Counted from the first letter of the stretch, positions 45,694 to 61,833 are shown. The stretch: DNA of 64,000 nucleotides from Dioscorea cayenensis subsp. rotundata (GCF_009730915.1 NC_052474.1:7289501-7353500), one strand, 5' to 3'. Program-made: numbers and translations. Notes: generated by a model not told the origin, from the sequence alone.

Positions 45694-48060
45694 ACCAATG
45701 AACCCTCTCCCTCAAGAGTGGTTTACCGGGACTTGGAGCATCAAGATCAATTCACCTGCATTTCAATTATAATCAAATCATATAAATACCAACATAGAGT
45801 GAAGTCAAAAAATGAAATATCATCAAAAGAAAAGAATAGAAAGGCACCAAAGTAAAAAGTTCACAGTTTTTTTTAGTGATTTGAATAGTTAGAGGATATA
45901 TTGCAAGTGATGGCCTGATTTCACAACCATTGCTAACATGTTTTGGGCCATAATACAATGAAATAAACACCTTGGGCGCAAACAGATCAAGCACCCATCA
46001 CCCTCTCCACAATCAAAGGATCAACATTGTTGGTCATAGCTAGTAAATTAAGGTAGAAAGAGATTGAGGAAGAGCGAGACGAAGTAGAGGTGAAGAAGCT
46101 AAAATGGTTTGTGAGAGCTGTAAAGGAAAGAAGAGTTTATGTATCACAACCATGTGATGCCACATGTATGGTGGATATTCTAGCTAGTAAAGCGATGCCA
46201 ATACAAGCATAAAGATTATCGCTATAGGATAATAATAATATAATCTCCTCATCTATATCATGTGCACTTAATTTTGATATGGTTTTTACAAAATTGAATT
46301 CCTCAGAGAAATGACACGTGTCAAAAGAATATATTTTTGGTTAGGCTGACAGTAATATATAACCATAGGGATAGAGATGACGATGATGATGATATAATTT
46401 TCTCATATGTCGCCTATATTGGATTTGACTATAGTATCTATAAAATTTTGTTATGTATAAATCCATTGTATAGTTTCTTGGATAATGAAACTTGTTTGAA
46501 AGTTATCTTTTCAGTTACAGTGACAATATTATGACCATAAAGATTCTTGTTTGATAATAATGATAATATTAACTTTCTTACATGTGTCGACTATATTTAA
46601 TTCATATATGATACTTGTAAATGTTATTATGTACGGATTCAAAATATAGTTTCCTCGCAAGATGGAATGTGTAATAGAATACAATTTCAATAAGGATGAT
46701 AACAATATGAATATACTTCTTATAGTAATAGGATTATATAAATAGTATTACACCATAATTATATGCTATGTTTATTAGATTTATATAGCTTCCTTAATAG
46801 TATTACACTATAATTAAATGGTATTACACCATAATTATATACTTCTTATAGTAATAGGATTATATAAATGGTATTACACCATAAATGGTATCGATACAAA
46901 CATACGATATGTGTTTGTATTGCTACTTTTTTTGTTAAAGTAGTAAAGATGTGATTATTATTATTATATATTTATATATATAATGTCAATATAAAACTAT
47001 AAGGTGAAGTAATTATAAGCGAGATTCTACTAATTAACTTTTGTATATATACAAAAAATAATAGTAAGAAATGTGAAAATTAACATGCATAAAGGATAAA
47101 TTTTAAAATCATAGCAAGCATAATATGAAATTAGCAAATATAAATAAATGCTAATATACGAGTCAAATATAAAGTAAACAAAATAAGATGTAAGGTTTAA
47201 CAAAGAAACTATGGATAGAGAGGATGAAGACAATAAAATATAATAAATAATCTAAAGAATATAATAAATCACTAAAAGAAATACAATGTTAATTACAATT
47301 TTGTTTATAGAGATTGGATTACTATGTAAATAATTTTTGATTTATTAACATAACAATCATATTTTAACACTATATACAAACTATCATAATATACTTTTAT
47401 GCTAATTATATTTATGTACACCCCTTGAAATTAATGATAAATAAAAAACTAATTAGTTCAATATAATTTCAAAAAAAAGCACTAGAAATGAAATTTTACT
47501 GATTTGATGAAAAAACTAATACAATATTGTGAGATCAACGCTCTAAGACTAGAAGATAAAATAATATAAAAATGATGATTTTGATACATTTAAGAATAGG
47601 TCATCATGAGCTCCACTTAAATACTTCTATAATGTTAATTATTCATCAAAGTAAAAAAATTATCAAATTAGTGAATTTTTTGGAATATTTATAAAATAGT
47701 TTTACAATAAAAGTCTTCCCATTTGCAAATTATAGAATAATATTTGTTTATTTCTATAAAATGCTAATATATAAGTTTGTAAAGTAATTGGTTTTTAAGG
47801 TTTGGCTAACAATATTTATTTATAACCAAGATACTTTTAGTTAACCAATCAAAATAAGAGAGCATTATATTTGCATAAAATAAAATTTTATAAAACAATT
47901 GATACTAGCAGATTTTTTGTCTTCTTTGCTATTTATGTTACGAGAATACATTTTTATTAGTAAATTAAATAGATAAGCATCTAAGATGTAAAATACTAAA
48001 AACATATATGTTATTTTATTTTAAAAACAAAATTATTAATTTCACTGATTAATTTATAGG
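45694..48060. other. AT-rich intergenic DNA with degenerate tandem repeats
   Basis: No gene recognised. Diverged repeats with a spacing of about 160-180 nt start near 46209, 46361 and 46531 (CCATAGGGAT / CCATAAAGAT-type starts, TCTCATATG / CTTACATG-type middles). A second pair, with TATACTTCTTATAGTAATAG, lies at 46713-46760 and 46838-46885. Confidence 0.45.
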
Positions 48061-48072
48061 AAAACAACATGG

Positions 48073-48232
48073 CAACATGGCAACCGTAGAAGAAATCTTG
48101 GGGTTTTTACTATTGTTATCTTCCTTTTTTTTTGGTGTTCGAGGGTTTTCTGATGAAAGATTTTACATTTTCAATTTTGTGATTTTGGTTTGATGTCTTT
48201 CGTCCGATGTCTCTTTCTATGGTTTTAATGTT
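48073..48232 (+). repeat. 160-bp dispersed repeat, copy 2
   Basis: Full-length match to 39131-39290 (same start, same end, same length), followed here by a (TTC)n run. Confidence 0.8.
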
Positions 48233-48235
48233 GTT

Positions 48236-48274
48236 TCTTCTTCTTCTTCTTCTTCTTCTTCTTCTTCTTCTTCT
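48236..48274 (+). repeat. (TTC)n microsatellite
   Basis: About 13 TTC units directly after the 160-bp repeat. Confidence 0.9.
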
Positions 48275-50190
48275 ATTTTTGATTATGGCAGATATGGTTG
48301 TATAGGATTTTATTTGTAATTTGAAATGGTTGTGTTTATGTCTTTTACCTAATGTCTCTTGGAAGATGATGTGTATCCTGCCATTGTATTTCCATGAGCA
48401 TTTATTTTTGTTTGTTTTTAGTTGTGATTGTTAGTCATTTATGTACATAGATGCCTAATGTTAGCATTTGGCATTGTGGTTTGTTTGGCCTCTGAGGGAG
48501 AAAATCGGTTGTGTGCATGTTGTGTGCAAATAGAATGTGTTGTATTAATTAAAACATACAACATGTTGAACTTTGCTATGAAAAACAACTTGATCCCAGG
48601 GTCCAATTCTAGTTTAAGTTGCAACTTCAATCACCTAATGCGTGTAGATGACCTCATCCTCATAACTCAGGCTTCTAGGAAAATTTCCCTAAATATCAAA
48701 CTGTGTTTATCCATTTATGAAAAGTTAAAGGGTCAGAGTTAATAATTCCAAATCTGAAATCTTTTTTCCCAATCGTTTTAATAATCGCCTCACCAAAAGT
48801 ATAGCCAACATTCTTGGTTATAAGGTCGGTTCTTTCCCTTTTAGCTATCTGGAAATCCTGATCTCTCCAAAGAGATTGGCACTCTCTTATTTTTCTTCTT
48901 TGATTGATAAGATTGAGAAACCAATTTCCTTTTGGCGAAAATTACAAATATCCCCAGCTGGGAAAACAATTCTTATTAACTCCTCTATTATATCCATACC
49001 CTTGTATTATCTCTCTGTTTACCCAGTCCCCGAACGCATTCTTAATCTAATCTCCAAAGCTGCCAGGGTCTTTTTTTGGTCTAAGGATGGCAATCGAAAG
49101 GGCATCAGCTCAGTGAGTTGGAATGAAATAAGACTTAATCGTTCTGAGGGGGGCTTTCTATTCGCAAACTAGGTTTATCTAAAATCTCTTTAATGGCTAA
49201 AAATGTTTTCAACATCCTTAATAAGCATAATGTTTGGTGGATTTACATTATTGAGCACAAATATAGTGATTTCAAGCTTTGGACAGGTAACATTCCAGCT
49301 CGATGTTCTTGGTTCTTTAGGGGTCTGTGTAAAAATGCCAATATTATAAAACCTTTCCTCTGGTTGAACAACATTAATCCCTCTAATACCTCTTTCCTCT
49401 ATGATCCTTGGTACTTTGAAATTCCTATTGCTTTTAAACCTACATTTATTAACATGGGCTTTGATGTTAAGTCTGTTCTTATTTTTGATCTGTTGATTGA
49501 TACTCAATGGAATATAAATATGTTAAAGAATATTTTTGGAAATCAGTTGAATGATAATGCAATTTGTCACAGTCAAGTAAATTATAATCAGAACAATTTC
49601 TAGGTTTGGTTCCCTAAGTCTAAAGGCATTAAAGTTTCCTCTATGGTCTATTCTCATTTTAACCAGAATGAGAACTTGGTGGATCATTGGGATGGCTGGA
49701 ATCGGTTCTGGCACCTCCATATAGCTCCAAGGGTCAAACACTACATGTGGATATTGTTGCACAATGGTGTTAAAACACATGATTACCTTTATATTTTGAA
49801 CCTGGGGCATTAAGATTTCTACTGTTTTTGTAATCTGTGTGTTGAGATTGTTGAACATTTATTTCTCAATTGTTCTAAAGCTCAAGTTATTTGGAATATG
49901 ATTTGTTCTGAGATTAAGAAACCTATAAATCTTGCTAATGAGATCTCATCAGGAGTTTGGCTAGATCATAATATTACTGGTAATGACCTCTTTACTCAAT
50001 CATTGATAGCATCTATAGTTTGGTTCGTCTGGAAAGCTAGGTGCAACAAAATTTTCAAAGATGAGCCTCTGGATTGTAAGGCGGTGTCTTCTCAAGCAAT
50101 TGGTCATGTTAGGGAGTATTTCTTTTCTCAAACTAATCATCTTGGGAAAAATATACTGTTGAATAATTTCTTTTTCTCAGACAGCCCTAT

Positions 50191-52964
50191 TGTCACGCCC
50201 ACCCCTTCTACCGAGGTAAATGTGGCACCCATCAGTTAAAATTCCCTTTTAATCGAAAGCCCGACACCCGCGCTTTAAACAAAAATCGGACCTACAAATC
50301 ACAATTTACAACTTTACACCAACTACGAGTTCAAATACATAAATACTATGAATACTAATAACTCAAATTTGCGGTACAACCGCTACTAAGATCACAACAC
50401 CAACTGGCAGAAATAAAGAAAAGGGGGGACCCACTGCAGTCCCTGGACTCAACCCCGACTAGCTCCCATACTCGATCAAGCAATCTAGGGTCCTCGCCTC
50501 CCTACGACTACAGACACATTCGGGTTGGTCAGAGTGGCTTAATAATTTCAAATACTTAAATACAGTATATATAAAGTATATAAATACCAACTGCTCAAAT
50601 AATTTTCCAACTTTTCCAAAATACCAGAATTCTAGCAAAATACAATCTTTAAAGAACTTTCGAAACATAAATTCAACATAGATCAACATCAATTTGATTT
50701 TCTCAGAAAACACAAATTTCGTGAGAGACTGCCCTCATCACAATTCAAAAATAACATAAATCTCAAATTCAAAATACAGCAATACCCAACACTCACCCAG
50801 CATAACATGGTCTAGAAAACTCTCTAAACCTTCGCCGTGGCCGCGGCTAGGTTCAGAGCCGTCAAGGAACTCATGTCCTTAACGTTGACCCATCTGGCTC
50901 ACCGGTCGGCGACCCCCGGCCACCCGATGAATATCCGATCGTGGGCTCTACGCTCCCACCCGAACCGGCCCTCGTGAAAATCAACACCCGTGTCCACCAC
51001 GCCACCTCTAAAGGTCGGCCCGTGGGGACCCACTATCGCAGTAGTCGGCCCAGCCCGCCATCGCACTCAAACCATCAAGTAAATATAGCAATAATACCAT
51101 CTCAGTATAAATCATAACACGGGATCCTTTTTCCGGGACAAGTATTCACATCACGGAAATAACCATTATTTTTCCACAAAACCAATGCCAAAAGTATAAC
51201 AATGCATAATACCAGTAAAGCCCAGATCCACGATACCATTCCTATACCAGGAATGAAAACCAATTCTACTAACAATGCCGATAAAACATCTTTAATATGC
51301 TCACATGGTTTCGCAAATCACTCCAAATCAAAGCATATACCCATCAAAAATAATACATGAGTTGAATACTTAAATCACATATGCATGTATTTTCACTATT
51401 CACAAATACGTATAATTATACAAAACGAATGTATCAATACGGTTATCATGAACATCAATGGCAAACAAATATACGTATATTTCAACTATATATGAAATCA
51501 AACATGATAAAATGAAATATTTAAACATTTATTTCCAAAATACTAGCCATTAAACAATTATTTCAAAATAATAATAATTAAATCAATTATTTAAAATAAT
51601 AGCCACTACCAACTCACCTGGTGTCCTTGGGTTCCTTCCTAGGCCCGGAACTCTCTCCTAAGCCCTCGAACAACACCCAATGTAATAATATAGTATAAAT
51701 AACACATTTAAACCCAAAATAAAAATACAAAAAAATAAGAATCGACTCTCATCGCCCACTCACTCCAATCGGTTAAAACCCGACCTTACATAGTCCAACT
51801 GGCTTTCAATTGTATTTAAACCAACTCAGTTTAGACTAAACACAGCTAAACCAATCTGAACCAAGCTTAATTCCCCTGAACCAAGCTTAATTGCACTGAA
51901 CCAAACTCAATTTCACTGAACCAGCTTGAACCAACTCAATTCTTATACAAAATCCATTGAACCAACTTGGTTCAGTCCAAAATCCTTAACCCAAATCAAT
52001 TGAACCAAACCCAAACCATCTCAACTTGATTTGATCAAGCCCAACTCAACCAAATCAACTCAACTCAACCAAATCAACTTGGCTAACTCAACCAATTCAA
52101 TCTAACCATCATCATTAACACCTTAATCATCATCATCATCAACTTAATTAATCAAAACCAAACCCTAATCTCGTAAGCTACAAAGAATGATACAGATAGA
52201 ATCCCTAGAAACATCTCCACCAATCCAAGCAATTTCATTACCCATACAAGGTTTTTAACACAAAAATAATTTCACAACAACACTCTCATCAACTCCATCA
52301 TAATTTCCTCAAAACAAATTCATTATTTCCTCCAAAATCACCCAAAATACATACATCTAAACATACACAAACATTAAACAAAAACAACACCAAAGAAGAC
52401 CCTTACTAAGCAGAGTCACTCCCGACGATCTCTCCCACGATCTCCAAATCTTTCTCTTTAAAAACCTCTAATTTCTCCCATTTTCTCATTTTAAAACTCT
52501 CGGGTTATCAGTAGACAGGGAAGGATGAAGGAGAAGAAGATGAACAACACTCAAGCTCTAGATTTTTCTCCAACTTAAGTTTTCAGCCGAAATTCACTTT
52601 TAGTCCCTGAAAATATAATTTCTTACAAAACAGTCACTGAAAAACTCCCCAATGGTCCTTGAATTATGAAATAGTATTCCCAAAAGGTCCTTTCAAATTA
52701 CCCAATGGTCCTTGTATTATAACACAATATTCCAAATGATCCCTTCCATCTTACCTTTCAGTCCTCGGTTTCCATAAACATTTCATGTCCATCCTTTTCA
52801 TTTATTCTTTAACCCAAAATCTTTTAAAAACTTTTACACTTAGGTCCTTATTCTTTCCACTTGGGGTTTCTCTACAAGATTTACTCTGTAGAAAATCTTA
52901 CTGCAACTGTAGTAATACCCTGAATATATTTTCCAACATGTATCCAAAGGTTCAGGGTATTACA
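50191..52964. mobile_element. Solo-LTR-like insertion (2774 bp) inside LINE-3
   Basis: It begins TGTCACGCCCACCCC and ends GGGTATTACA, so it has the TG...CA ends of an LTR, and it is flanked by the 5-bp duplication CCTAT (50186-50190 and 52965-52969). Removing it with one CCTAT joins the LINE-3 frame (SDSPI to MFTSTV). No internal gag-pol, primer-binding site or second LTR copy was seen, so a solo LTR from recombination is the simplest reading. The length would fit the long LTRs of some gypsy chromoviruses; lineage and orientation are inference. It contains a GC-rich part (50820-51070) and a GAACCAA-rich part (51800-52090). Confidence 0.82.
51800..52095 (+). repeat. CCAACTCAA / GAACCAA-type degenerate repeat array within the LTR
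   Basis: Short words such as CTGAACCAA, CCAACTCAA and AACCAAATCAACT recur many times with no fixed period. Confidence 0.6.
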
Positions 52965-53562
52965 CCTATAATGTTCACATCTACAGTCTTAAATTATGAG
53001 TCTTCTTCTGCTGAAGTTGATTTATTGTTGTGGATCACTTATCAAATCTAATTTGTGCTGGTTGTTGCCATGTGTCAGCTGAGTCAAATGTGGAAGCTGA
53101 AGCCAAAGCAATGAATTTTGCTATGAGTATATGGAATGAATGGAAGATGAACATCAGGACTATCCTCACTTCCAATGGAGATCTTGTTAAAGCTATCAAG
53201 CATGGTTCTCTGCTGGAAGCCTGGAGATTGAATTCTCACATTAGATTAATCTTTCAACTTCTTGATAGTTTGGCTAATCCTTGTATTCATATTATACCTA
53301 AGAACTGGAATCGAGTTGCCCCTACTCTTGCTATACAAGGCCTTAATCTGCATGAAGTCACTCTCTTCCACCATGGCAAAGAGCTTCCAAATTGGCTGAT
53401 GAACTGTATCAGAATGAATGGTTTCCTCTACTAGTCTTTTGATCTTTTGAGTTTGTTTTGTTTAGTCTTTTTATTGTTTTATAGTTTGTGGAGTCTGTTT
53501 GTTTAAAACTACGGTGTATTTTATTTTTCTTTATTTTAATAAAATTAGCTCCATGAGACCCC

Positions 53563-53590
53563 CACACACACACACACACACACACACACC
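53563..53590 (+). repeat. (CA)n at the LINE-3 3' end
   Basis: About 14 CA units at the junction between the LINE-3 tail and the copia remnant. Confidence 0.9.
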
Positions 53591-53619
53591 AACACTATTA
53601 GCTTTTAACATAACCTGAA

Positions 53620-54763
53620 TTTTTCTTGCAATGAAAAACATTTTATATTACCTTTATAATTCTTTTGATTAGTGTACTGCCTTTTCTTTGTATGCCTTTC
53701 CTCATCCTCTTCCAGCAATTTTGGTTCTATGAAAACCTCTCCCTTGACCTCTTCTTTCCATTAGCTAGATTACTTTGTAGTGGTTATATCAACTTTTGCT
53801 TGAAATGCCTTCTCCTATGATTTTTCTTCATTCTCACTTCATGTGCTTGAAGTGATCTACTAAGGTCAACTATGAGTAATTGTGTGAGAACCTTGGACTC
53901 CTCAATTGCTACAACTATATGATCAAAGAGTGGTGTTAAATTTCTTAACACCTTGGCTACAACCATTTGATCAGTAATTGTATCCCCAAATGCTTGTATC
54001 TTATCAATGATTGTCATCATCCTGGAAATAAATTCCTGCACTATTTCATTGTGTTTCATGGTTATAGTTTCAAAATCCCGCCTTAATGCCTAAAGTTTAA
54101 CTACTATCACCCTTGAAGAACCTTGATACTCCTTCTGCAAGGTTGTCCATGCTTGTTTGGAAGTTGTTGTTGCTGCAATCCTTGAAAAAATGGTTTCAAG
54201 GGCTGCTTGTTGTATAAAAAACAGAGCCTTGGAATCTTTCCTTTTGTTCTCCTTCAATATTGCTTCCTCATCTGGCTCTTGATAACCATGTTCCACCAAA
54301 TCCCATAAATCCTGAGATTTGAATAATGTTTTCATCTTAATGCTTCAAAAATCATAACTTTCTCATCCGAAAGTGTAGGTTGGTATACACTTATGATATT
54401 TCCATTTGATGCCATTTTTCTGAAAATATGAAAGCCTGAGAACCAGCTTTGATGCCAATATGTTAAGTATCACAATCTCACAAGTCAATGTTTTGCATGT
54501 AATACTTTGTTTTATTTTTATCCTTATTAACTGAATTAATAGTTCAATCTTACATGCATATATAATAACAATGGCACCCTTCAATTGCATCGTTTACAAA
54601 AAGATGCATATATGATATATGAAACAACACACACACACATATGTATATATATATATATATAACTAACTATAATTGCCATCAATTCAAACACAAACTTTCC
54701 AATGTTTACTTTACATATTGGTTGCCACATGGACCAATGAGATGCTTTGATCACTCTCCAACA
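53620..54763 (-). mobile_element. Ty1-copia retrotransposon remnant: 5' LTR, PBS and gag, minus strand
   Basis: On the minus strand a 303-bp LTR (54763-54461) starts TGTTGGAGAGTG and ends CTTAACA. It is followed directly by TATTGGCATCAAAGC (54460-54446), close to the initiator-Met tRNA primer-binding site used by copia elements. A broken gag frame follows: ALFFIQQAALETIFSRI, ATTTSKQAWTTLQKEYQG, one stop, then FISRMMTIIDKIQAFGD and KVLRNLTPLFDHIVVAIEES, typical of the copia gag (UBN2-type) domain. A degenerate zinc-knuckle region lies near 53640-53700. Protease, integrase, RT and the 3' LTR are absent, so it is a truncated dead copy. Confidence 0.82.
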
Positions 54764-55946
54764 CACAGACTCGTGTTTAGTCATTCAGTGCCTTGGTAAA
54801 AATTTGAGTAGAAGCTGATAAAGCTACTACAAAATTAGCATTGAGTTTGATCAATGATACAGTCAATGATTAGATGTTTGTGGTTTTGTCGTTGCTGGGA
54901 ATAGTGGTGATCAATAATTCAATAACCAGTTAGGACAGTGCACGGTAGAGATTGTACTAAAAATACGTGCACATAATGCTTGCTAAGTGGGATGTATAGG
55001 TATGCAAAGAATTAAACAAGACCAATGGGTGGACGTCTCTACGTAGTTGTATATTAAGGTTTGAGGTCAATGCTTTCTTTGATACTGCCTTGATATCAAC
55101 TTTATGTCAACTGGAGAGTAAGGCTCGAGCTCGAGTTTGTGCACAGATGAGGCCTAGCACGCTCTAGTGACTTCACACTTAGTCAAGCTTTGGGACGAGC
55201 TTCGCATTCACTTAAGCTTGAGTTATTGCCAAGTTATTTATTTTTTTATTTTGAAAAAATAGATAAAATTCACAGTCTAATTTAAGAAAGGGATTTCTTA
55301 TTAGACTAGTATGAGTGATTACTAAATGCTTTATGGTGATCGAACATTGTATCTTCTTGCTTTTTTTTAGGTAGAAGACAATGCGTGTAAGACTCTAATC
55401 TTGACTTTTATCACAAAAACCTGCACGTCCCTTCTGAAGACCGTAACAAAGGGGGGCTACTTCTTCTTTAGGGGGTGCTGGAGATTTTGTCAATGCCTTT
55501 AGATTATAGGTAATTGTTTACTGTCAGCAATGGCTGTTAATATTTGTTTAACTACTTTCTTCACTAAAAATTTTAACAAGCAGGATTTAAAAACATTTAT
55601 TTATTTTTTTATCAAAATGGATAAATCGTACGTCTCTTTTCCAAGTCAACCACCGAAACAGATGTTTTTTTGTTTTTTAATAAAAAAAGATAATATTCAT
55701 TATTCATCAGATGATAATCAGTTTCCTTCTTCCTCTTCTTGTGCAGCTGTTAGCAGCAAAGAAAAAGAACCATGTCTGGGACGCGCAAGAACATCAAAAG
55801 TCTCTTTTCTGGTCCCTCCAAGATGAGAACAAAGCTGAGCTAAACCAAAGGACTCTGCATCCATGCGCCAGCTAAGAGTGCTTGCAGCTTGAATCATTAT
55901 ACATCAAACCGAAATTTATCTCTTCATCTCATCAACAGTGAAAAGA
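54764..55946. other. Upstream region of the CRK gene
   Basis: Intergenic DNA without a recognised gene; a frame at 55530-55826 has no family features. The 5' UTR of the kinase probably lies within the last 100-150 nt. No TATA box was assigned. Confidence 0.4.
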
Positions 55947-59225
<3,279 letters not shown>

Positions 59226-60134
59226 TTCAATAGTTCTCTTGATCAATTAATCTTATAAGCAATTAGATGTTTGATCAAATGTTTGATGCATCAGCGAAGA
59301 CGAGTGCATATTGGTCTTGAACTGGAGTTTATTTTCAATTCTGCCTTTGGGAGTGAAAAAGTGCCTAGCATTGAAGGTTTTTGTTCATTTTCATGCCTAC
59401 ATTTGCCACATGATTATTATTCTTTCGCCAATATGCTTACATGGTAAAATAATTTGTAATAGTTTGTTTGGTATTCAGCCGGTTGTTATTCCAAGTCAAT
59501 TGTTTTCATCTGAAAAAAGCATAGCGTGGTTTCCAAAGTTCTTCTTATTATCGTTTAACGTTGATGATACATGGGGGTGATACTTATCATAGTTGAATCT
59601 CTAATACTCTGAAAATCATCTTTTGGTACTTCTTAGTATGATCAAAGACCCATTTCTTTTTAATGGTACAATCTCGTCATGCCTAAATAATTACAGAGGA
59701 GATGTAAAACATCCATTGCATCCAGCTCAGAGAACTCAGAAGAAGCCCTGCTTCTCTTACCTGGTGTGGTATTGAATTTTAAATATTTGTGGTAAAATCA
59801 CATCAATATTTTTTTTTTTATTTTGCGCTAATGCCTCTGTTTTAGTTCTTATATTTTCTTATATCCACACATCTCTCTGTTTAAAATTTAGGTTGAAATC
59901 TGAAAACAGACAAAAGGGAGGACAAATTCCATGCATATCAATATCACAAAAATACATGAAGAAATGCAGAACCAAACAAATACGACCTTAGATTGAAGAG
60001 ACAGAATGAAACTACAAACGTTGAGAAAAGCTCATAGGAAACAAAAACTATGCAAAACATAAATCCAAAAGTAAGGAATACAATGAAAACTTCCCAGCTA
60101 TTTTGAATCTCACCATAAATCACTAGAAAGGGAA
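59226..60134. other. Convergent intergenic region between CRK and the DUF26 protein
   Basis: Both genes end towards this 0.9-kb interval, which holds their 3' UTRs. No other gene recognised. Confidence 0.5.
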
Positions 60135-61756
60135 TTACAGGATGATTACTGCTAGAACACTTGTGACAACAGCTGCCAAACTGATTGTTGATGCCTTGTT
60201 GCCAGCTGCTAAATGAAAAAGAAAAGAGGTTAGTATGATTTCTTCAAGATTTTGATTCTTATAATATATAATATTAAAATTTTGAGAAATTACTCACCAC
60301 CATCCTTCTCTGGAGTGACTGGAGAAAGAGATGCACTTGTCGGAGGGGAAGGCGATATCAAAGTCGAATTAAAGAAAGGGTACTCCTCATACCTCAACGT
60401 ACAGCTTCCTGACAGATAGCGCCACCCATTGGCTTGCTTGCATTCATTTGAAACCTTACTCATTCCTGCTTGCAGACATTCTCTGCAACTTTCCTGACTA
60501 AGATCACGAGTGCATTGCACTAAAATATAGTTAGACAAATTTTGTACAGCCCTGAAAAGCATCGGAGAATTGATTGCATCACTGATCAGAGACATTGTTA
60601 GTGCCTCCACCGAGTTATCCGCTGTTGGACTGATTTTTCCTGTGCCACAGAGTGCCTGAGCACCATTGGTATCCACTATTCCAAAGAAGTTCTGGTTTGA
60701 GTATCTAACAAAGCACTTTTCATACCATTCAATCGCTTGTGCTTTGTTTGGACAGTCTTCTACAATGCTTTTACTTGCATCCTTGAGGCAGCTCTTGCAA
60801 TCATCCATTTTGTTTTGTAGATCTCCTCTGCAAAGTGCTAAGCCATAGATCTTGTTCATGTCCTCTCCTTCACTTGTGTTGTAGAAGCCCTTTTGTGCTG
60901 GAGCTTGTTCAGTTAAGCTTGACAGAAGGTTCTCAAGCTGTGTGGCAGCATTCAGGCCATTAGACGCTGGGAAGTCATTGCTTGAACAAAAGCTCCGAGT
61001 GATCTCTATGCTTGTGGTATTGAGATTCTGAAGGAAAGGTGTGGCCTCATATCTTATCCAACAGCTAGGAGCTAAATACCTCCATCCCTTAGCAGTTGTG
61101 CAACAAGACTTGATGCTTGCCAAGATGGTAGTCAAGCAATCACTACATCCTTGTCTGGTTAAGTCTGAAGAACACTGAGCCAGAGCATACAAACTTTCAG
61201 GTATCAAAGCTTGGGACTTGAACATGAGAGGATGGGCTAGTGGAGCATCTTTCACCAATTGGGATACCACTTCCACTGGCCTTTTTGAAGTGGTGTTCTC
61301 TTTATCATTGATCATCGAGAAGCCATTATTGTCTGGGTCTCCAAAGAAGTTGGTATCAGAGTAACGTAGCTCACAGTAATCATACCATATGATGGCTTGT
61401 TTTGAGCTTGGGCAGTTAGCAGTGATGTCATTAATGGCAGTTTGAATGCAGGCTTGGCAGTTGGCTTGTGGGAGGTCACCAGTGCAGAAGTAGAGGCCGA
61501 AGACAGTGGCCGGAGCCTCGCCGGCTGTTTCATTGATGGAAATGGACGATGAGGATTTGTTTTTGAGGGTGGATAAGAGGGAGTTGAGGTTGGTGGAGAA
61601 GGGGCTGTTGTCTACGTATTTGGTGGTGCCACAGTTGGCCTTGATTTGCTTGTAAGTGAGAGTTTCTATGGCAATGGAATGGTAGATGAAGAGAAGAAAG
61701 AAGAGGGTGCTCAAGGCTTTGCCATGACCATGAATGTGTAAAAGAAGAGAAGCCAT
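60135..61756 (-). CDS. Four-DUF26 secreted/anchored cysteine-rich repeat protein, no kinase
   Basis: Two exons on the minus strand: 61756-60298 and 60208-60135 (TAA 60137-60135), with GT/AG borders and a closed frame of 510 aa. An in-frame ATG at 61822 exists, but 61756 (MASLLLHIHGHGK) gives a direct signal peptide and aligns with the neighbour's start. Four DUF26 motifs: CTGDLPQANCQAC, CSSDLTRQGCSDC, CRGDLQNKMDDCKSC (one residue longer) and CTRDLSQESCREC. After a Ser/Pro-rich linker, exon 2 encodes NKASTISLAAVVTSVLAVII then stop. The chain ends in a hydrophobic segment with no cytosolic tail, as in GPI-anchor signals. DUF26 proteins bind carbohydrates or act in apoplastic defence (ginkbilobin, PDLP, CRRSP). 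It is the close, intact paralogue of the adjacent CRK ectodomain. Confidence 0.92.
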
Positions 61757-61833
61757 TTGATGACGAGGCTTGATATATTGAGATCTAATGTGCAGAGTAG
61801 TGCTTATGAGAGTCATGCTCATGAATCATGATG

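Larger units (their letters stand above)
48555..53575 (+). mobile_element. LINE-3: RNase H-bearing LINE fragment split by an LTR insertion
   Basis: A broken ORF2 starts inside the reverse transcriptase (NLIPGSNSS, then HLMRVDDLILI in place of the usual FADDLL). It continues with the thumb (KLQISPAGKTILINSSIISIP, FFWSKDGNRKGI), a zf-RVT-like part (FWHLHIAPRVKHYMWIL, CNLCVEIVEHLFLNC) and, after the insertion at 50191-52964, an RNase H-like part (GCCHVSAESNVEAEAKAMN). The endonuclease and most of the RT are missing. The 3' end is near AATAAAATTAGCTCC with a CA repeat. Its sequence is far from LINE-1 and LINE-2, so it is a separate lineage. Confidence 0.85.

Noticed and set aside
39690..45775. 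Target-site duplication of LINE-2.
   Set aside because: I compared both flanks and found no convincing direct repeat; the true 5' edge is uncertain.
46337..47233. Small frames in AT-rich DNA.
   Set aside because: Composition-driven; they translate degenerate repeats.
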